Below are positions 8,729 to 18,063 of a stretch of 64,000 nucleotides of DNA, piece by piece; within the stretch, counting starts at the first letter, position 1, and each line of letters starts with the position of its first letter. The position numbers and the translations under genes are program-made. Origin of the DNA: JAKPUX01 sp035353815. Lineage in GTDB: Bacteria > Zhuqueibacterota > Zhuqueibacteria > Residuimicrobiales > Residuimicrobiaceae. The stretch is taken from assembly GCA_035353815.1 (NCBI GenBank), contig DAOQAG010000014.1, positions 22,826 through 86,825 of the forward strand, given 5' to 3'. The notes beneath the pieces are model-generated. The model was not told the origin of the DNA, did no database searches, and was given only the letters and a program-made list of their open reading frames with translations.

Positions 8729-9568
8729 TTATTCTTTCTTTTTGATCGACTCCAGCAGGGTCATGTCCGCATACGGGACCAGTTCTCCGCTCAGCTGTGT
8801 GATCAGTTGTTGATAAGCCTTCTCTTTTTTCTGCGCCAGGACTCGCTCGATCACCTGCGGCCGCACCTCGTCCAGAGGCTGCATGCTACCTTTCTTCTGC
8901 ACGCCCTCCAGCCGGATCAGATTGTAGCCAACCTCCGATTTCAGCGGGGCCGAAATCTCGCCCGGGCGCATCGCGCTCACGGCGCGGCTCAGCAGCGGCG
9001 AGAGCGCGCGCAGCGGCACATACCCGAGATCTCCCCCCTGGAAGCGGCTGCCGTCGATCGAATAGCGCCGGACGACCTCGGCAAAGGAGGTGCCGTCGTT
9101 CAGTTCACGCCGCGCGGTGCCGGCCTCGTCCGCCGTGCGCACCAGGATCAGCAGGGGATGATAGAGATCTTCCTCCGCCTGAAATTCCTCCTTCTGTTCC
9201 TGATAGTAGCGCTCGATCTCGGCATCGCTGGCGGTAATTCCGACGGCGAGCTGCTCCACCAGCGCGGTGGTGATATAGTCCCGGGTCATCTCCCTGAGCG
9301 CCCGCCGAACCTCGCTCTCTTTGTCGACGCCGCGCCGCAGCGCCTCCTGATAGAGCAGTTCCGATTCGATCCAGTGCTGGATATAGCGCTCGGCCTGGTC
9401 CCGGGCTGCCGGTGCGTCCACGCCCGGCGTGCGCTCGCGCACCTCCTGCAAGGTCAGCACCGTCTTGCCCACGCGCGCGACGATGCTCTTGTCATCTTTG
9501 CCGCGGCAGCTGATTAGGGCCAGGCAGAGGAGGAGGAGAGCGGCCGCGGCACGGAAGCACTTCTTCAT
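8729..9568 (-). CDS. Parvulin-type peptidyl-prolyl isomerase, lipoprotein
   Basis: 279 residues. A lipoprotein signal with lipobox LISC puts the lipidated Cys at residue 21. A SurA_N-like helical segment follows, then one PpiC/parvulin domain (about 130-230, with GGDLGYVPLRAL and EVGYNLIRLEG). The family catalyses cis-trans isomerisation of prolyl bonds and helps fold exported proteins; here it is anchored to a membrane facing the periplasm. It is followed two bases later by the SurA-like gene. A promoter candidate with a TATATT -10 box lies in the short gap after mfd. No strong ribosome-binding site precedes the start at 9568. Confidence 0.85.
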   Translation of the reverse strand: MKKCFRAAAALLLLCLALISCRGKDDKSIVARVGKTVLTLQEVRERTPGVDAPAARDQAERYIQHWIESELLYQEALRRGVDKESEVRRALREMTRDYITTALVEQLAVGITASDAEIERYYQEQKEEFQAEEDLYHPLLILVRTADEAGTARRELNDGTSFAEVVRRYSIDGSRFQGGDLGYVPLRALSPLLSRAVSAMRPGEISAPLKSEVGYNLIRLEGVQKKGSMQPLDEVRPQVIERVLAQKKEKAYQQLITQLSGELVPYADMTLLESIKKKE

Positions 9569-9603
9569 GGAGAGGTCCGGGAATTAAAAGCTAAATTTAG
9601 ATA

Positions 9604-9631
9604 AATATAGCAATTAAATAATACTTTCCAA
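9604..9631 (-). promoter_or_regulatory. Putative promoter for the two parvulin genes
   Basis: On the minus strand TTGGAA (9626-9631), a 16-base spacer and TATATT (9604-9609) lie in an AT-rich pocket overlapping the mfd stop codon, 35 bp ahead of the lipoprotein parvulin start. The same -10 hexamer recurs elsewhere in the window. Confidence 0.4.
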
Positions 9632-12600
9632 GAACTTTTTCATCTGTTCGATGGCGCTCACGTGGTGATCGGCCGTGATTTCGAAGAAGAGGGTGTTCTG
9701 GCTCTGGCGCAGCTCGAAGGGATAGCATGCTTTTTCGACCATTTTACCCAGCCAGGGGCGGAATAGTTCCCCCTTGGGCAGGGCAGTGGCGAAGAATTTG
9801 CCGCTGATCTTGCCGTTTTTAACGCCGATCTCCTCGACCCGGGCCTGATGCGCCAGAAGCTTGACCAGGACATAGTCGAGAAGATGGCGGGCCGGCGCGG
9901 GCAGGAGGCCGAAGCGGTCGCGCAACTCCTGCTCGAGCGCCGCAATGGCCGGAGCGGTCTTCGCCTCGATGAGGCGCTTGTAAATGTCGACGCGATCGGC
10001 CGCGGCCGCGACGTAGGTGTTCGGGAGAAAGGCATCTCCCTCCATTTCAATGCGCGATTCCATGGGAAGTTGCGCTTCGGCAGCGGGCTTGGGGCGCTGC
10101 CCGGGCTGGAGTTCCTCGCGCAGTTCCTGGATGGCCTCCTCGATGATCCGGGCATAGAGTTCGTAGCCCAGGGCATCGACAAAGCCGCTCTGTTCCGCAC
10201 CGAAGATATTGCCGGCACCGCGGATCTCGAGGTCGCGCATGGCGATCTTGTAACCCGAGCCGAGATGCGAGCATTCCTGGATCGTCTGCAGCCGCTTGAT
10301 CGCGGTGCGCGTCAGTTTGCGCAGCGGCGGAATGAGAAAATAGGCATAGGCCTGATGGTCGGAGCGGCCGACCCGGCCGCGCAGCTGATACAATTGCGCC
10401 AGGCCGAAGCGGTCGGCGCGGTTGACGATCAGGGTATTGGCATTGGGCACATCGATGCCCGACTCGATGATCATGCTGCAGATGAGGCAATGGACCTGGC
10501 CCTCGGCGAAGGCAGTCATCACCTTTTCCAGCGCCGGGGCCTCCATCTGGCCATGCGCCACGGCAAAGTTGATTTCAGGCAAGAGCTCGGTCAGGAGATG
10601 ATGGATCCCCGAGATCGTCGCCACGCGATTGTGAATGAAGAAGACCTGCCCCTTGCGCTCCACCTCGCGCAGGATGACCTCGCGGATGTGATCGCGTTCA
10701 AAGCGGCAGACCTCGGTGACGATGGGGAGCCGGTTGCCAGGCGGCGTGTTGATGAGTGACATGTCGCGCGCACCCATTAGTGCCATGTGCAGGGTGCGCG
10801 GGATGGGGGTCGCCGAGAGGGTCAGGGTATCGACGTTGGCCTTGAGCAGCTTGAGCCGCTCCTTGTGGAGCACGCCGAACTTTTGTTCCTCGTCGATGAT
10901 CAACAGGCCGAGATCGCGGAACTGCACATCCCGGGAGAGGAGGCGATGGGTGCCGATGACGAGATCGATCTCGCCGCGGCCGACCTGCTGGATGATTTCG
11001 GTCAGCTGCCGGGCGCTCTTGAAACGCGAGAGCACGGCGATGCGCACCGGAAAGCGCGCCAGGCGCTCGCTGAACGTGGCGAAGTGCTGCTGCGCCAGCA
11101 CCGTCGTCGGCACCAGCACCGCCACCTGCTTGCCATCCATCAGCGCCTTGAAGGCCGCCCGGACGGCCACCTCGGTCTTGCCGAATCCGACATCGCCGCA
11201 GACTAGGCGGTCCATCGGCGTGCCTTTCTCCATGTCCTCCTTGATCTCGTTGACCGCGTTGAGCTGATCGAGGGTTTCGTCAAACTTGAATGAGGCCTCA
11301 AGCTCCTTCTGCCAGACGGTATCGGGCGGAAAAGCGTGCCCCGGCCTGAGCTTGCGGACCGCATAGAGCTTGATCAGCTGCCCGGCGACCTCCTTGACCC
11401 GCGACTTGGTGCGGGATTTTAATTTATCCCACTCCTTGCCTCCCAGCTTGTTGAGCACCGGGATGTAGCCGTCGCGAGAGGAGTATTTTTGCACCTGGTC
11501 CATTTTTTCCAGCGGGACGTAGAGCATGTCGCCGCCGGCGTATTCGATCTGGATACACTCGCGTACGCGGCCATAGGCGTCGATCGGCTTGAGGCCGCGA
11601 AAGATGCCGACACCATATTCGATATGGACGACATAATCGCCCTCCTGGAGCTTGAGCATCTCGGCAAAGGAGACGGCGCGGCGTGAGGCCTTGTCTGCCT
11701 TGCTGAGACGGATGCGGCCGTACAATTCACGATCGGTGTAGACGTAGAGGTGGTGCTCCGGCCATTGAAACCCTTCGGAGAGATTGAGGGTGGCGACGTG
11801 GATATCCTCCACCTCTTCCCGGGCGACCAGGTCGCGGAGACGCAGGGTCTGGGACTCCGAATCGCAAAGGACCGCAACCGTCGAATTTGTGCCCGCTTGC
11901 GCCGCCGTCCGGCGGTGGGCCTCCACCTCCTGATAAAAGAGCTTGAGATTGCCGGCAAAATGAGCGTTGCGTTGTGTGGAAAACTCGATCTCCGGCAGGG
12001 CCAAACTTGACTTAAATGTATTTATTTCAAATATTTGAAAATTATTAATAACCTCAAGGATGGTATCGCGGCTTGTGTAAAAGCTTTCGAAGCTGAGGCC
12101 CTCCTCCTGGTGCTCCTGGAGATGGGTCTCGAAGCGGACGGAATACTCCTTTTCAAAATCCTCTAACTCATTAGATATCAATGTTTTATCAAAAAGAAGT
12201 ATTGTACTTTCCGCCGCAAGATACCCGGTCAGCAGCGCCGTGAGTGGCAGCTGATCGAAGGGCTGATCGAAGACCGGGCCGTAGAGTCCCGCCGCGCTGA
12301 GGGGAAGCAGGGAGATGGCTTCGACCGGCTGCAGCGAGCGCTGCGTCTCGAGATCAAACTGGCGGATCGATTCGATGTGATCGCCCCAGAACTCGAGGCG
12401 CACGGGGTGGGTCTCCTCGAAAAGGAACAGGTCGATGAGGCCACCGCGGACCGACATCTCGCCCGGACGCTCGACCTGATGTTCGCGCACATAGCCGGCA
12501 TGGACCAGCTCCTCGATCAGCTGGGCAAAGGAATACTCCTGGCCGGCGTGCAGGGAGAGGGTGGAGCGGGCGACACGCACCGGATCGGCCACCTTCTCGA

Positions 12601-12988
12601 GCAGGGCTGGCGCGGAGGTGACGACGACGCCCGGGCCGCCCCGCATCAGGGTGCTCAAGGCGTTGAGGCGCTGACCGACGACCGGGCCGAGGGGGCCGAC
12701 CTCATTCCAGAGCTGTTTATCGTGCGGGGAGAAGAGCCCGAGTGCGGGGGCGGGCAGGAGTTCGACGAGATCGTCGTAGAACTGCCGCGCCTCCTCGGGC
12801 CGTGGGAAGAGGCAGAGCAGCGGGCGCGGGCGGCTCTGCTGCAGCGCCTCGACGAGAAAGGCCCGGGCGGCGCCCAGGCAGCCGTTGAGGACGAGGCTTC
12901 CGCCGCCGGCGCTCTCGGCCAGCACCCGCGCGAACGGGGCGCTGCGGCGGAAGGTATCAGCAATGGTTGTGATGATGGGAGGAGTCAT
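9614..12988 (-). CDS. mfd: Transcription-repair coupling factor
   Basis: 1124 residues, close to E. coli Mfd (1148). The UvrB-homologous N-terminal module covers about 1-330. The CarD-like RNA-polymerase-interacting domain is near 445-500 (EGDYVVHIEYGVGIF). The superfamily 2 translocase starts with Walker A GDVGFGKTEV at about 600 and has the DEEQ box at about 700. The TRCF C-terminal domain covers about 950-1090. Mfd removes RNA polymerase stalled at lesions and recruits UvrA. It is 46 bp downstream of murQ on the same strand with no visible promoter between. Two short AT-rich patches inside the gene (near 12005-12060 and 12165-12210) stand out from its GC-rich surroundings. Confidence 0.97.
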   Translation of the reverse strand: MTPPIITTIADTFRRSAPFARVLAESAGGGSLVLNGCLGAARAFLVEALQQSRPRPLLCLFPRPEEARQFYDDLVELLPAPALGLFSPHDKQLWNEVGPLGPVVGQRLNALSTLMRGGPGVVVTSAPALLEKVADPVRVARSTLSLHAGQEYSFAQLIEELVHAGYVREHQVERPGEMSVRGGLIDLFLFEETHPVRLEFWGDHIESIRQFDLETQRSLQPVEAISLLPLSAAGLYGPVFDQPFDQLPLTALLTGYLAAESTILLFDKTLISNELEDFEKEYSVRFETHLQEHQEEGLSFESFYTSRDTILEVINNFQIFEINTFKSSLALPEIEFSTQRNAHFAGNLKLFYQEVEAHRRTAAQAGTNSTVAVLCDSESQTLRLRDLVAREEVEDIHVATLNLSEGFQWPEHHLYVYTDRELYGRIRLSKADKASRRAVSFAEMLKLQEGDYVVHIEYGVGIFRGLKPIDAYGRVRECIQIEYAGGDMLYVPLEKMDQVQKYSSRDGYIPVLNKLGGKEWDKLKSRTKSRVKEVAGQLIKLYAVRKLRPGHAFPPDTVWQKELEASFKFDETLDQLNAVNEIKEDMEKGTPMDRLVCGDVGFGKTEVAVRAAFKALMDGKQVAVLVPTTVLAQQHFATFSERLARFPVRIAVLSRFKSARQLTEIIQQVGRGEIDLVIGTHRLLSRDVQFRDLGLLIIDEEQKFGVLHKERLKLLKANVDTLTLSATPIPRTLHMALMGARDMSLINTPPGNRLPIVTEVCRFERDHIREVILREVERKGQVFFIHNRVATISGIHHLLTELLPEINFAVAHGQMEAPALEKVMTAFAEGQVHCLICSMIIESGIDVPNANTLIVNRADRFGLAQLYQLRGRVGRSDHQAYAYFLIPPLRKLTRTAIKRLQTIQECSHLGSGYKIAMRDLEIRGAGNIFGAEQSGFVDALGYELYARIIEEAIQELREELQPGQRPKPAAEAQLPMESRIEMEGDAFLPNTYVAAAADRVDIYKRLIEAKTAPAIAALEQELRDRFGLLPAPARHLLDYVLVKLLAHQARVEEIGVKNGKISGKFFATALPKGELFRPWLGKMVEKACYPFELRQSQNTLFFEITADHHVSAIEQMKKFLESII

Positions 12989-13034
12989 GGATTCTCAACT
13001 TTGGCAATCATCCTGGCGCCGGCGCGGGTCCGGG

Positions 13035-13952
13035 TCAGGAGCGCAGGGCGATCGCGCGATGGACAAAGCCCTCGCCGCGCTGGAGCAGTTCGCGCGCTTC
13101 TGCAGCGGAAACCCCGGCAGTGATCATCACCAGGGCGGTTTTGACATGGCCATCGGCGCGCTTCAGGGTGGCCGCAGCGGTCTCATAGTCCACCTGGGCG
13201 GCCTGCATGACGATCTTTTTCGAGCGCTCCTCGAGCTTTTTCGAGGTCATTTGCAGATCGACCATCATGTTTTCCCAGACCTTGCCCAGCTGGATCATGG
13301 CAGTGGTGGTGATCATGTTCAGGATCAACTTGGTGGCGGTGCCGGCCTTCATGCGGGTGGAGCCCATCACCACCTCGGGCCCGACCACGGGGCAGATCGC
13401 CACATCCACCTGGATATTCATCTCGGAGCGCGGGTTGCAGGTCACATAGAGGGTTTTGCAGCCGAGTTCGCGCGCCTTGTCGACGGCGCCGATGACGTAG
13501 GGGGTGCGGCGGCTGGCGGCGATCCCACAGACGACATCGCGCGGGGAGACGTTCTTCGCCAGGAGGTCTTGGGCGCCCATTTCGTAGCGGTCTTCGGCCC
13601 CCTCCTGGGCGCTCACCAGGGCTTTGAAGCCGCCGGCGATGATCCCTTGCACCATCTCGGGACTCACCCCGAAGGTAGGCGGGCATTCCGAGGCATCGAG
13701 GACGCCGAGGCGGCCGCTGGTTCCGGCGCCGACATAGAAGAGGCGCCCGCCCGTCTTGAAGGCCTGGACGATCAGTTCGACCGCCTGGGCGATATAGGGA
13801 ATCTCGGTCCGCACGACCGCGGCAACCTTGAGATCTTCATCGTTGATTAGATGGAGCGTATCGGCGATCGACAGCTTGTCGATCTGGCGCGTCGCGGGAT
13901 TGCGCGCCTCGGTGGTGAGGTTTTTGATCTCATCGAAGACCTGCTTGGACAC
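13035..13952 (-). CDS. murQ: N-acetylmuramic acid 6-phosphate etherase
   Basis: 305 residues from GTG 13952, chosen because GAGGAGG lies five bases upstream; the frame stays open into rsmG, but that part is antisense-like noise. A SIS sugar-phosphate domain is clear: FYVGAGTSGRLGVLDASEC, then FGVSPEMVQGIIAGG, and a helical UBA-like C-terminus. MurQ cleaves the lactyl ether of MurNAc-6-phosphate to GlcNAc-6-phosphate and D-lactate during peptidoglycan recycling. No AnmK or PTS transporter is visible nearby. A BadF-type kinase at 34.1 kb could supply MurNAc-6-phosphate in the manner of MurK. It lies 20 bp after rsmG, ahead of mfd. Confidence 0.95.
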   Translation of the reverse strand: MSKQVFDEIKNLTTEARNPATRQIDKLSIADTLHLINDEDLKVAAVVRTEIPYIAQAVELIVQAFKTGGRLFYVGAGTSGRLGVLDASECPPTFGVSPEMVQGIIAGGFKALVSAQEGAEDRYEMGAQDLLAKNVSPRDVVCGIAASRRTPYVIGAVDKARELGCKTLYVTCNPRSEMNIQVDVAICPVVGPEVVMGSTRMKAGTATKLILNMITTTAMIQLGKVWENMMVDLQMTSKKLEERSKKIVMQAAQVDYETAAATLKRADGHVKTALVMITAGVSAAEARELLQRGEGFVHRAIALRS

Positions 13953-13972
13953 AATTTCCTCCTCGAGGGGGT

Positions 13973-14626
13973 TCAGGCATTGCGGATCACGATCATTTGG
14001 CGCCGAGCCTCTGGATCGTCCGGGAGTTCCGGCATCGGCAGCAGGGCCGCCTCCAGGCCGGGGTATTTGCTGCGAAGCTGGCGCAGTTCCAGGGTCAGGT
14101 CGCCCCCTTTGAGGGCGGCCAGGCGGCCGCCGCGGTGCAGCAGGGGCGCGGACCAGCGCCACAGCTCCGGCAGACGGGCGACGGCGCGGCAGACGACCAG
14201 GTCAAAGAGGAGGCCGGGCGCGGTGGCGGGCAGGGTTTCGGCGCGTTCGCAGCGGACGCTGACATCCTTCCAGCCGAAGGTTCTCACCACCTCATTGAGA
14301 AAGAGGGCCTTCATCCGGCGCGAGTCCAGCAGCGTCAGCTGCAGCTCCGGCAGCTGGATCTTCATCGGCACCCCGGGAAAGCCGGCGCCGCTGCCGAGAT
14401 CGAGCACCGTTGCAGAGGTGCCGAGCACCTCCGGCCGGCAGAACCAGAGGGATTCGCGCACATGCCGGGAGACGATGCGCCCGACATCCTGGCGCGAGAC
14501 CAGGTTGGTGCGCTGGTTCCACTCCTCGATCAGATCGACGTAGCGCTCGGCCTGCTCTGCCTGCGGCATGGGCCAATGTACATCATTTGCAAGCTGCAAC
14601 AAAGCACTTTTATTCTCCCTCTGCAT
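13973..14626 (-). CDS. rsmG: 16S rRNA (guanine-N7)-methyltransferase
   Basis: 217 residues from ATG 14626, chosen for its AGAGGAGG site. A GTG at 14662 would also fit the frame but lies inside the parS-like palindrome and has no such site. The class I SAM fold is evident from VLDLGSGAGFPGVPMKI. RsmG (GidB) methylates G527 of 16S rRNA, and its loss gives low-level streptomycin resistance in several bacteria. It overlaps the 3' end of mnmG by 17 bp, the conserved gidAB pairing. In most bacteria parA and parB follow; here murQ and mfd follow instead. Confidence 0.96.
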   Translation of the reverse strand: MQRENKSALLQLANDVHWPMPQAEQAERYVDLIEEWNQRTNLVSRQDVGRIVSRHVRESLWFCRPEVLGTSATVLDLGSGAGFPGVPMKIQLPELQLTLLDSRRMKALFLNEVVRTFGWKDVSVRCERAETLPATAPGLLFDLVVCRAVARLPELWRWSAPLLHRGGRLAALKGGDLTLELRQLRSKYPGLEAALLPMPELPDDPEARRQMIVIRNA

Positions 14627-16550
14627 GTTCCTCCTCTGCCGCTGGGGTTCCACGTGGAACACTGGCGCCGCGGCGCCAGCGGGCGATATGGATCAGCAGC
14701 GTGGCCACATCCTCGGGCGCCACACCGAGAATCCGCGAAGCCTGCCCGAGGGTGCGCGGACGGATGCGCTGCAGTTTTTCGCGGCTCTCGTGGGAGAGCG
14801 CCGTCAGTGCCGTATAGTCGATCTGCGCGGGAATCAGGGTCTCCTCGAGTCCGGCCATGCGCCGGATCTGCTCCTGCTGCCGCTGCAAGAATCCGGCGTA
14901 TTTGACCTCAATCTCGACCTCCTCGCGCACCTCGCGCCAGAAGGGGGTGTCGGCGGCGAAGAGGGGATCCGGCCACAGGCCGGCCAGCATCTCGAGGCGC
15001 AGCTGCGGCCGTTTGAGCAATTGCGCCGCGCTCTCGCGGTATTCGATCGCTGCGCTCCCGGCCTCTTGCAGCAGGGGATTGATCTCCGCTGGTGCGGGCT
15101 TGAAGTCCTCGAGCCGGGTCATGGCTGCGGCAATCTCCTGGCGCAGGCATTCGCACTTTTGCCAGGCGGCCGCGTCGATCAGCCCGAGGTCATAGCCGTG
15201 CGCCATAAGGCGGAGCCCGGCGTTGTCCTGGCGCAGATGGAGGCGATTCTCGGCGAGCGAGGTGAACATGCGATAGGGCTCCGCCAGCTCCTTGGTGACC
15301 AGGTCGTCGATGAGGACGCCGATATAGGCCTCCTGGCGCGAAAGGATGAAGGGGGGCTCACCGCGCAGGGCGCGTACGGCGTTGATGCCGGCCATCAATC
15401 CCTGAGCCGCCGCCTCCTCATAGCCGGAGGTGCCGTTGATCTGTCCCGCCAGATAGAGCCCTGCGAGCACCTTGCTTTCCAGTGTCGGCCAGAGCTGGCT
15501 GGGGAAAAAGTAGTCGTATTCAATGGCATAGCCGAGGCGCGTCAGGTGCGCCCGTTTGAGCCCGGGGATCGAGCGAACCGCGGCGATCTGGATGTCTTCA
15601 GGAAGGCTGGTGGAAAAGCCGTTGAGATAGTATTCACGGGTGGAGTGCCCTTCGGGCTCGAGAAAGAGCTGATGGCTCTCCTTGTCGGCGAAGCGGTGGA
15701 TCTTGTCTTCGATCGAGGGGCAATAGCGCGGTCCGACGCCCTGGATGACCCCCTGGTAGAGAGGGGAGCGATCCAGTCCCGAGCGCAGGATGGCATGGGT
15801 TGCGGGACCGGTGCGGGTCAGGTAACAGGAGAGCTGCGGATAATCGATCTCCGCGTGGTGATGCGAAAAGGGGACAATGCGGGCATCGCCGGGCTGCTCG
15901 GTCATGGCGCTGAAATCGATAGTGCGCCCGTCGAGGCGCGGCGGCGTGCCGGTCTTGAGGCGGCCGCTGCGCAGGCCCTGCGCGCGCAGTTGCTCGGTGA
16001 GGCCGGTGGCGGGCAGTTCACCGCTGCGGCCGCCGGAAAAATGGCTCATGCCGACGTGGATGAGGCCATTGAGAAAGGTCCCGGCGCAGAGAATGACCCG
16101 CTCGGCCCGCAGCGGGGTATCCACCTCGGTGATCACGCCCTGTATCCGTCCGCCGGCCAGGAGCAGCGCCTTGACGCTGTGCTGGCGCAGGGTGAGTCCC
16201 GGCTGCGCTTCGAGCAACTGGCGCATGCGGCTGGCATAGAGGAGGCGGTCGTTCTGCGTGCGTGGTGACCAGACCGCCGGTCCCTTGGAGCGGTTGAGCA
16301 TGCGGAACTGGATCGCACTCTCATCCGCCACCCGGCCCATGGCGCCGCCCAGGGCATCGATCTCCTTGACGAGATGTCCCTTGGCGAGACCGCCGATGGC
16401 GGGATTGCAGGACATCTGTCCGAGGGTAAAAATATTCTGGGTGATCAGCAGGGTGGCGGCCCCCATCCGCGCCGCGGCCAGTGCCGCTTCGCAACCAGCA
16501 TGGCCGCCGCCGATGACGATGACCTCATACCCCTGGTCGTGCGTCTTCAC
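14610..16550 (-). CDS. mnmG: tRNA uridine-5-carboxymethylaminomethyl modification enzyme, FAD-binding subunit
   Basis: 646 residues from GTG 16550. The FAD-binding Rossmann motif is at the N-terminus (IVIGGGHAGCEAALAAARMG), followed by the signature CNPAIGGLAKGHLVKEID and a C-terminal helical domain that contacts MnmE and tRNA. With MnmE it installs the cmnm5 group on U34 of tRNAs reading NNA/NNG codons. The gene is the middle of mnmE-mnmG-rsmG. A parS-like palindrome lies in the gap before it and another just beyond its 3' end. Confidence 0.97.
   Translation of the reverse strand: MKTHDQGYEVIVIGGGHAGCEAALAAARMGAATLLITQNIFTLGQMSCNPAIGGLAKGHLVKEIDALGGAMGRVADESAIQFRMLNRSKGPAVWSPRTQNDRLLYASRMRQLLEAQPGLTLRQHSVKALLLAGGRIQGVITEVDTPLRAERVILCAGTFLNGLIHVGMSHFSGGRSGELPATGLTEQLRAQGLRSGRLKTGTPPRLDGRTIDFSAMTEQPGDARIVPFSHHHAEIDYPQLSCYLTRTGPATHAILRSGLDRSPLYQGVIQGVGPRYCPSIEDKIHRFADKESHQLFLEPEGHSTREYYLNGFSTSLPEDIQIAAVRSIPGLKRAHLTRLGYAIEYDYFFPSQLWPTLESKVLAGLYLAGQINGTSGYEEAAAQGLMAGINAVRALRGEPPFILSRQEAYIGVLIDDLVTKELAEPYRMFTSLAENRLHLRQDNAGLRLMAHGYDLGLIDAAAWQKCECLRQEIAAAMTRLEDFKPAPAEINPLLQEAGSAAIEYRESAAQLLKRPQLRLEMLAGLWPDPLFAADTPFWREVREEVEIEVKYAGFLQRQQEQIRRMAGLEETLIPAQIDYTALTALSHESREKLQRIRPRTLGQASRILGVAPEDVATLLIHIARWRRGASVPRGTPAAEEEHAEGE
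14646..14661. other. parS-like ParB-binding palindrome (variant)
   Basis: The core GTTCCACGTGGAAC is a perfect 14-bp palindrome at 14647-14660. Read on the minus strand the 16-mer is TGTTCCACGTGGAACC, two mismatches from the chromosomal parS consensus TGTTNCACGTGAAACA. It lies inside the 3' end of mnmG, about 6.5 kb from dnaA, a typical place for parS. Confidence 0.65.
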
Positions 16551-16582
16551 GGTGTCCTATTTCCTTCCGCATCCGGAGAACA

Positions 16583-16598
16583 TGTTCCACGTGAAACA
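16583..16598. other. parS site
   Basis: TGTTCCACGTGAAACA matches the bacterial parS consensus TGTTNCACGTGAAACA exactly. It lies in the 50-bp gap between mnmE and mnmG, about 4.5 kb from dnaA. ParB is expected to load here and spread, recruiting SMC and ParA for origin segregation. The parA and parB genes are not in this window. Confidence 0.88.
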
Positions 16599-16600
16599 TC

Positions 16601-17986
16601 CTATTTGCCGATGCAGAATGCGGCAAAGATATCATTGAGCAGATCGGCGCTGCTGACCTCTCCTGTGATCGTGCCGGCTGCGGCCAGGGCCGCGCGCAGA
16701 TCGAGGGCGATGAACTCGCCAAACTGGCCCTCCGTCAGACTTTGCCGGGCCAGCAGCAGATGCTGCCGCACCTCCTGCAGGGCCGCAAAATGACGCAGCC
16801 GGGTGAGGACAACCCCCTCACCCGCAGGCTGCCAGGCAGCGACGCTGTCATGCAGGGTTTGCTGCAGCTCCGCGATGCCGCGGCCGCTGTAACAGGAGAT
16901 CTGCAGCGCCCCGGCGAGATCGGGATCCGCCGCGGTCGCCGGGTTGGACGGGAGATCGCTCTTGGTGAGGATGCGCAGGGTGGCGACGCGGCGTTTTTCC
17001 GCGCCCAGGGCCAACACCCGGCGGTCGAGTTCATCGAGTGGCGTATGGGCCTCAAAGAGTTGCACCAGGATATCGGCGGACTCAACCTCCGCCAGGGTAC
17101 GCGCAATCCCCTCCTGTTCGACCGACTCCGCAGGCGCGCGCAGGCCCGCCGTATCGACCAGCCGGAACAAGAGCCCGTCGAGCTCCATGCCCTCTTCGAG
17201 CGTATCGCGCGTCGTACCCGGAAGCGGCGATACAATCGCACGCTCGCGGCGAAGCAGGCTGTTCAGCAGGGTGGATTTGCCGACGTTGACCTTGCCCACC
17301 AGCACCACCCGTGCGCCCTCGCGCACGATCCGGCCATAGTTATAGGTGGCCAAAATGGTGTCGATCTCGGCCAGCGCTGCCTGCATCAGGGCGGTGAGCT
17401 GGCCGCGTTCGACGAATTCGACCTCCTCGCTGAAATCAAGTTCAAGCTCAAGCAGGGCGCAGCCTGCGCGCAACCCTGCAGTCAGGCGCTGCAAAGCCGC
17501 GGAGAGGCCGCCGTGCAGCTGCGCCAGCGAAAGATCGGCGTCGCGGCGGCTGTGCGCCGCGATCAGATCGGCGATCGCCTCGGCCTGGATCAGATCTATC
17601 TTGCCGTTGAGGAAGGCGCGGCGGGAGAACTCCCCCGGTTCAGCCAGGCGCGCTCCATACTGCAAGAGCAGTTCCAGCAGGCGCCGTACCACCACCATGC
17701 CGCCATGGCAGTTGATTTCGATCATCTCCTCGCCGGTGAAGGAGTGCGGAGCGATATAGCTGTGCAGCACCACCTCATCGACCTCACGGCCGTCCGGCGC
17801 GGCGGGGTCGCAAAGATAGCCATGGAATCGTGCGGCTTTGGCGCCGTCCACGCCCGCTCTTCCCGAAAACAGGGCAGCACAAAGAGCGCGGCAGCCGGCG
17901 CCGCTGAGGCGGATGATCGCCAGCGCACCGGTACCCGGCGGGGTGGCCAGTGCGGCGATGATATCGTTGTGTGCTTCGTTGGACAT
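16601..17986 (-). CDS. mnmE: tRNA modification GTPase
   Basis: 461 residues. An N-terminal tetrahydrofolate-binding domain (about 1-120) and a helical domain surround an inserted Ras-like G domain with G1 GKVNVGKSTLLNSL, G3 DTAG and G4 TKSD. The protein ends in FAAFCIGK, the C-terminal CxGK tetrapeptide whose Cys is catalytic in this family. It works with MnmG on U34 of tRNA. A hairpin with a weak T-run separates it from yidC upstream, and no jag/khpB gene intervenes. The start at 17986 has only a weak site (AGGG). Confidence 0.97.
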   Translation of the reverse strand: MSNEAHNDIIAALATPPGTGALAIIRLSGAGCRALCAALFSGRAGVDGAKAARFHGYLCDPAAPDGREVDEVVLHSYIAPHSFTGEEMIEINCHGGMVVVRRLLELLLQYGARLAEPGEFSRRAFLNGKIDLIQAEAIADLIAAHSRRDADLSLAQLHGGLSAALQRLTAGLRAGCALLELELDFSEEVEFVERGQLTALMQAALAEIDTILATYNYGRIVREGARVVLVGKVNVGKSTLLNSLLRRERAIVSPLPGTTRDTLEEGMELDGLLFRLVDTAGLRAPAESVEQEGIARTLAEVESADILVQLFEAHTPLDELDRRVLALGAEKRRVATLRILTKSDLPSNPATAADPDLAGALQISCYSGRGIAELQQTLHDSVAAWQPAGEGVVLTRLRHFAALQEVRQHLLLARQSLTEGQFGEFIALDLRAALAAAGTITGEVSSADLLNDIFAAFCIGK

Positions 17987-18006
17987 TACCAGACCCTAAA
18001 CAAGAA

Positions 18007-18030
18007 TGCCCCGCTCGTGAAAGCGGGGCA
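18007..18030 (-). terminator. Hairpin after yidC, possible weak terminator
   Basis: On the minus strand TGCCCCGCT / AGCGGGGCA form a 9-bp GC-rich stem with a 6-base loop, followed by TTCTTGTTT. It lies 34 bp past the yidC stop and 20 bp before mnmE. The interrupted T-run suggests partial termination that would set lower mnmEG expression than yidC. Confidence 0.6.
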
Positions 18031-18063
18031 CATCATGGCACGGCATCCGGAGCGGTCTCCTCA

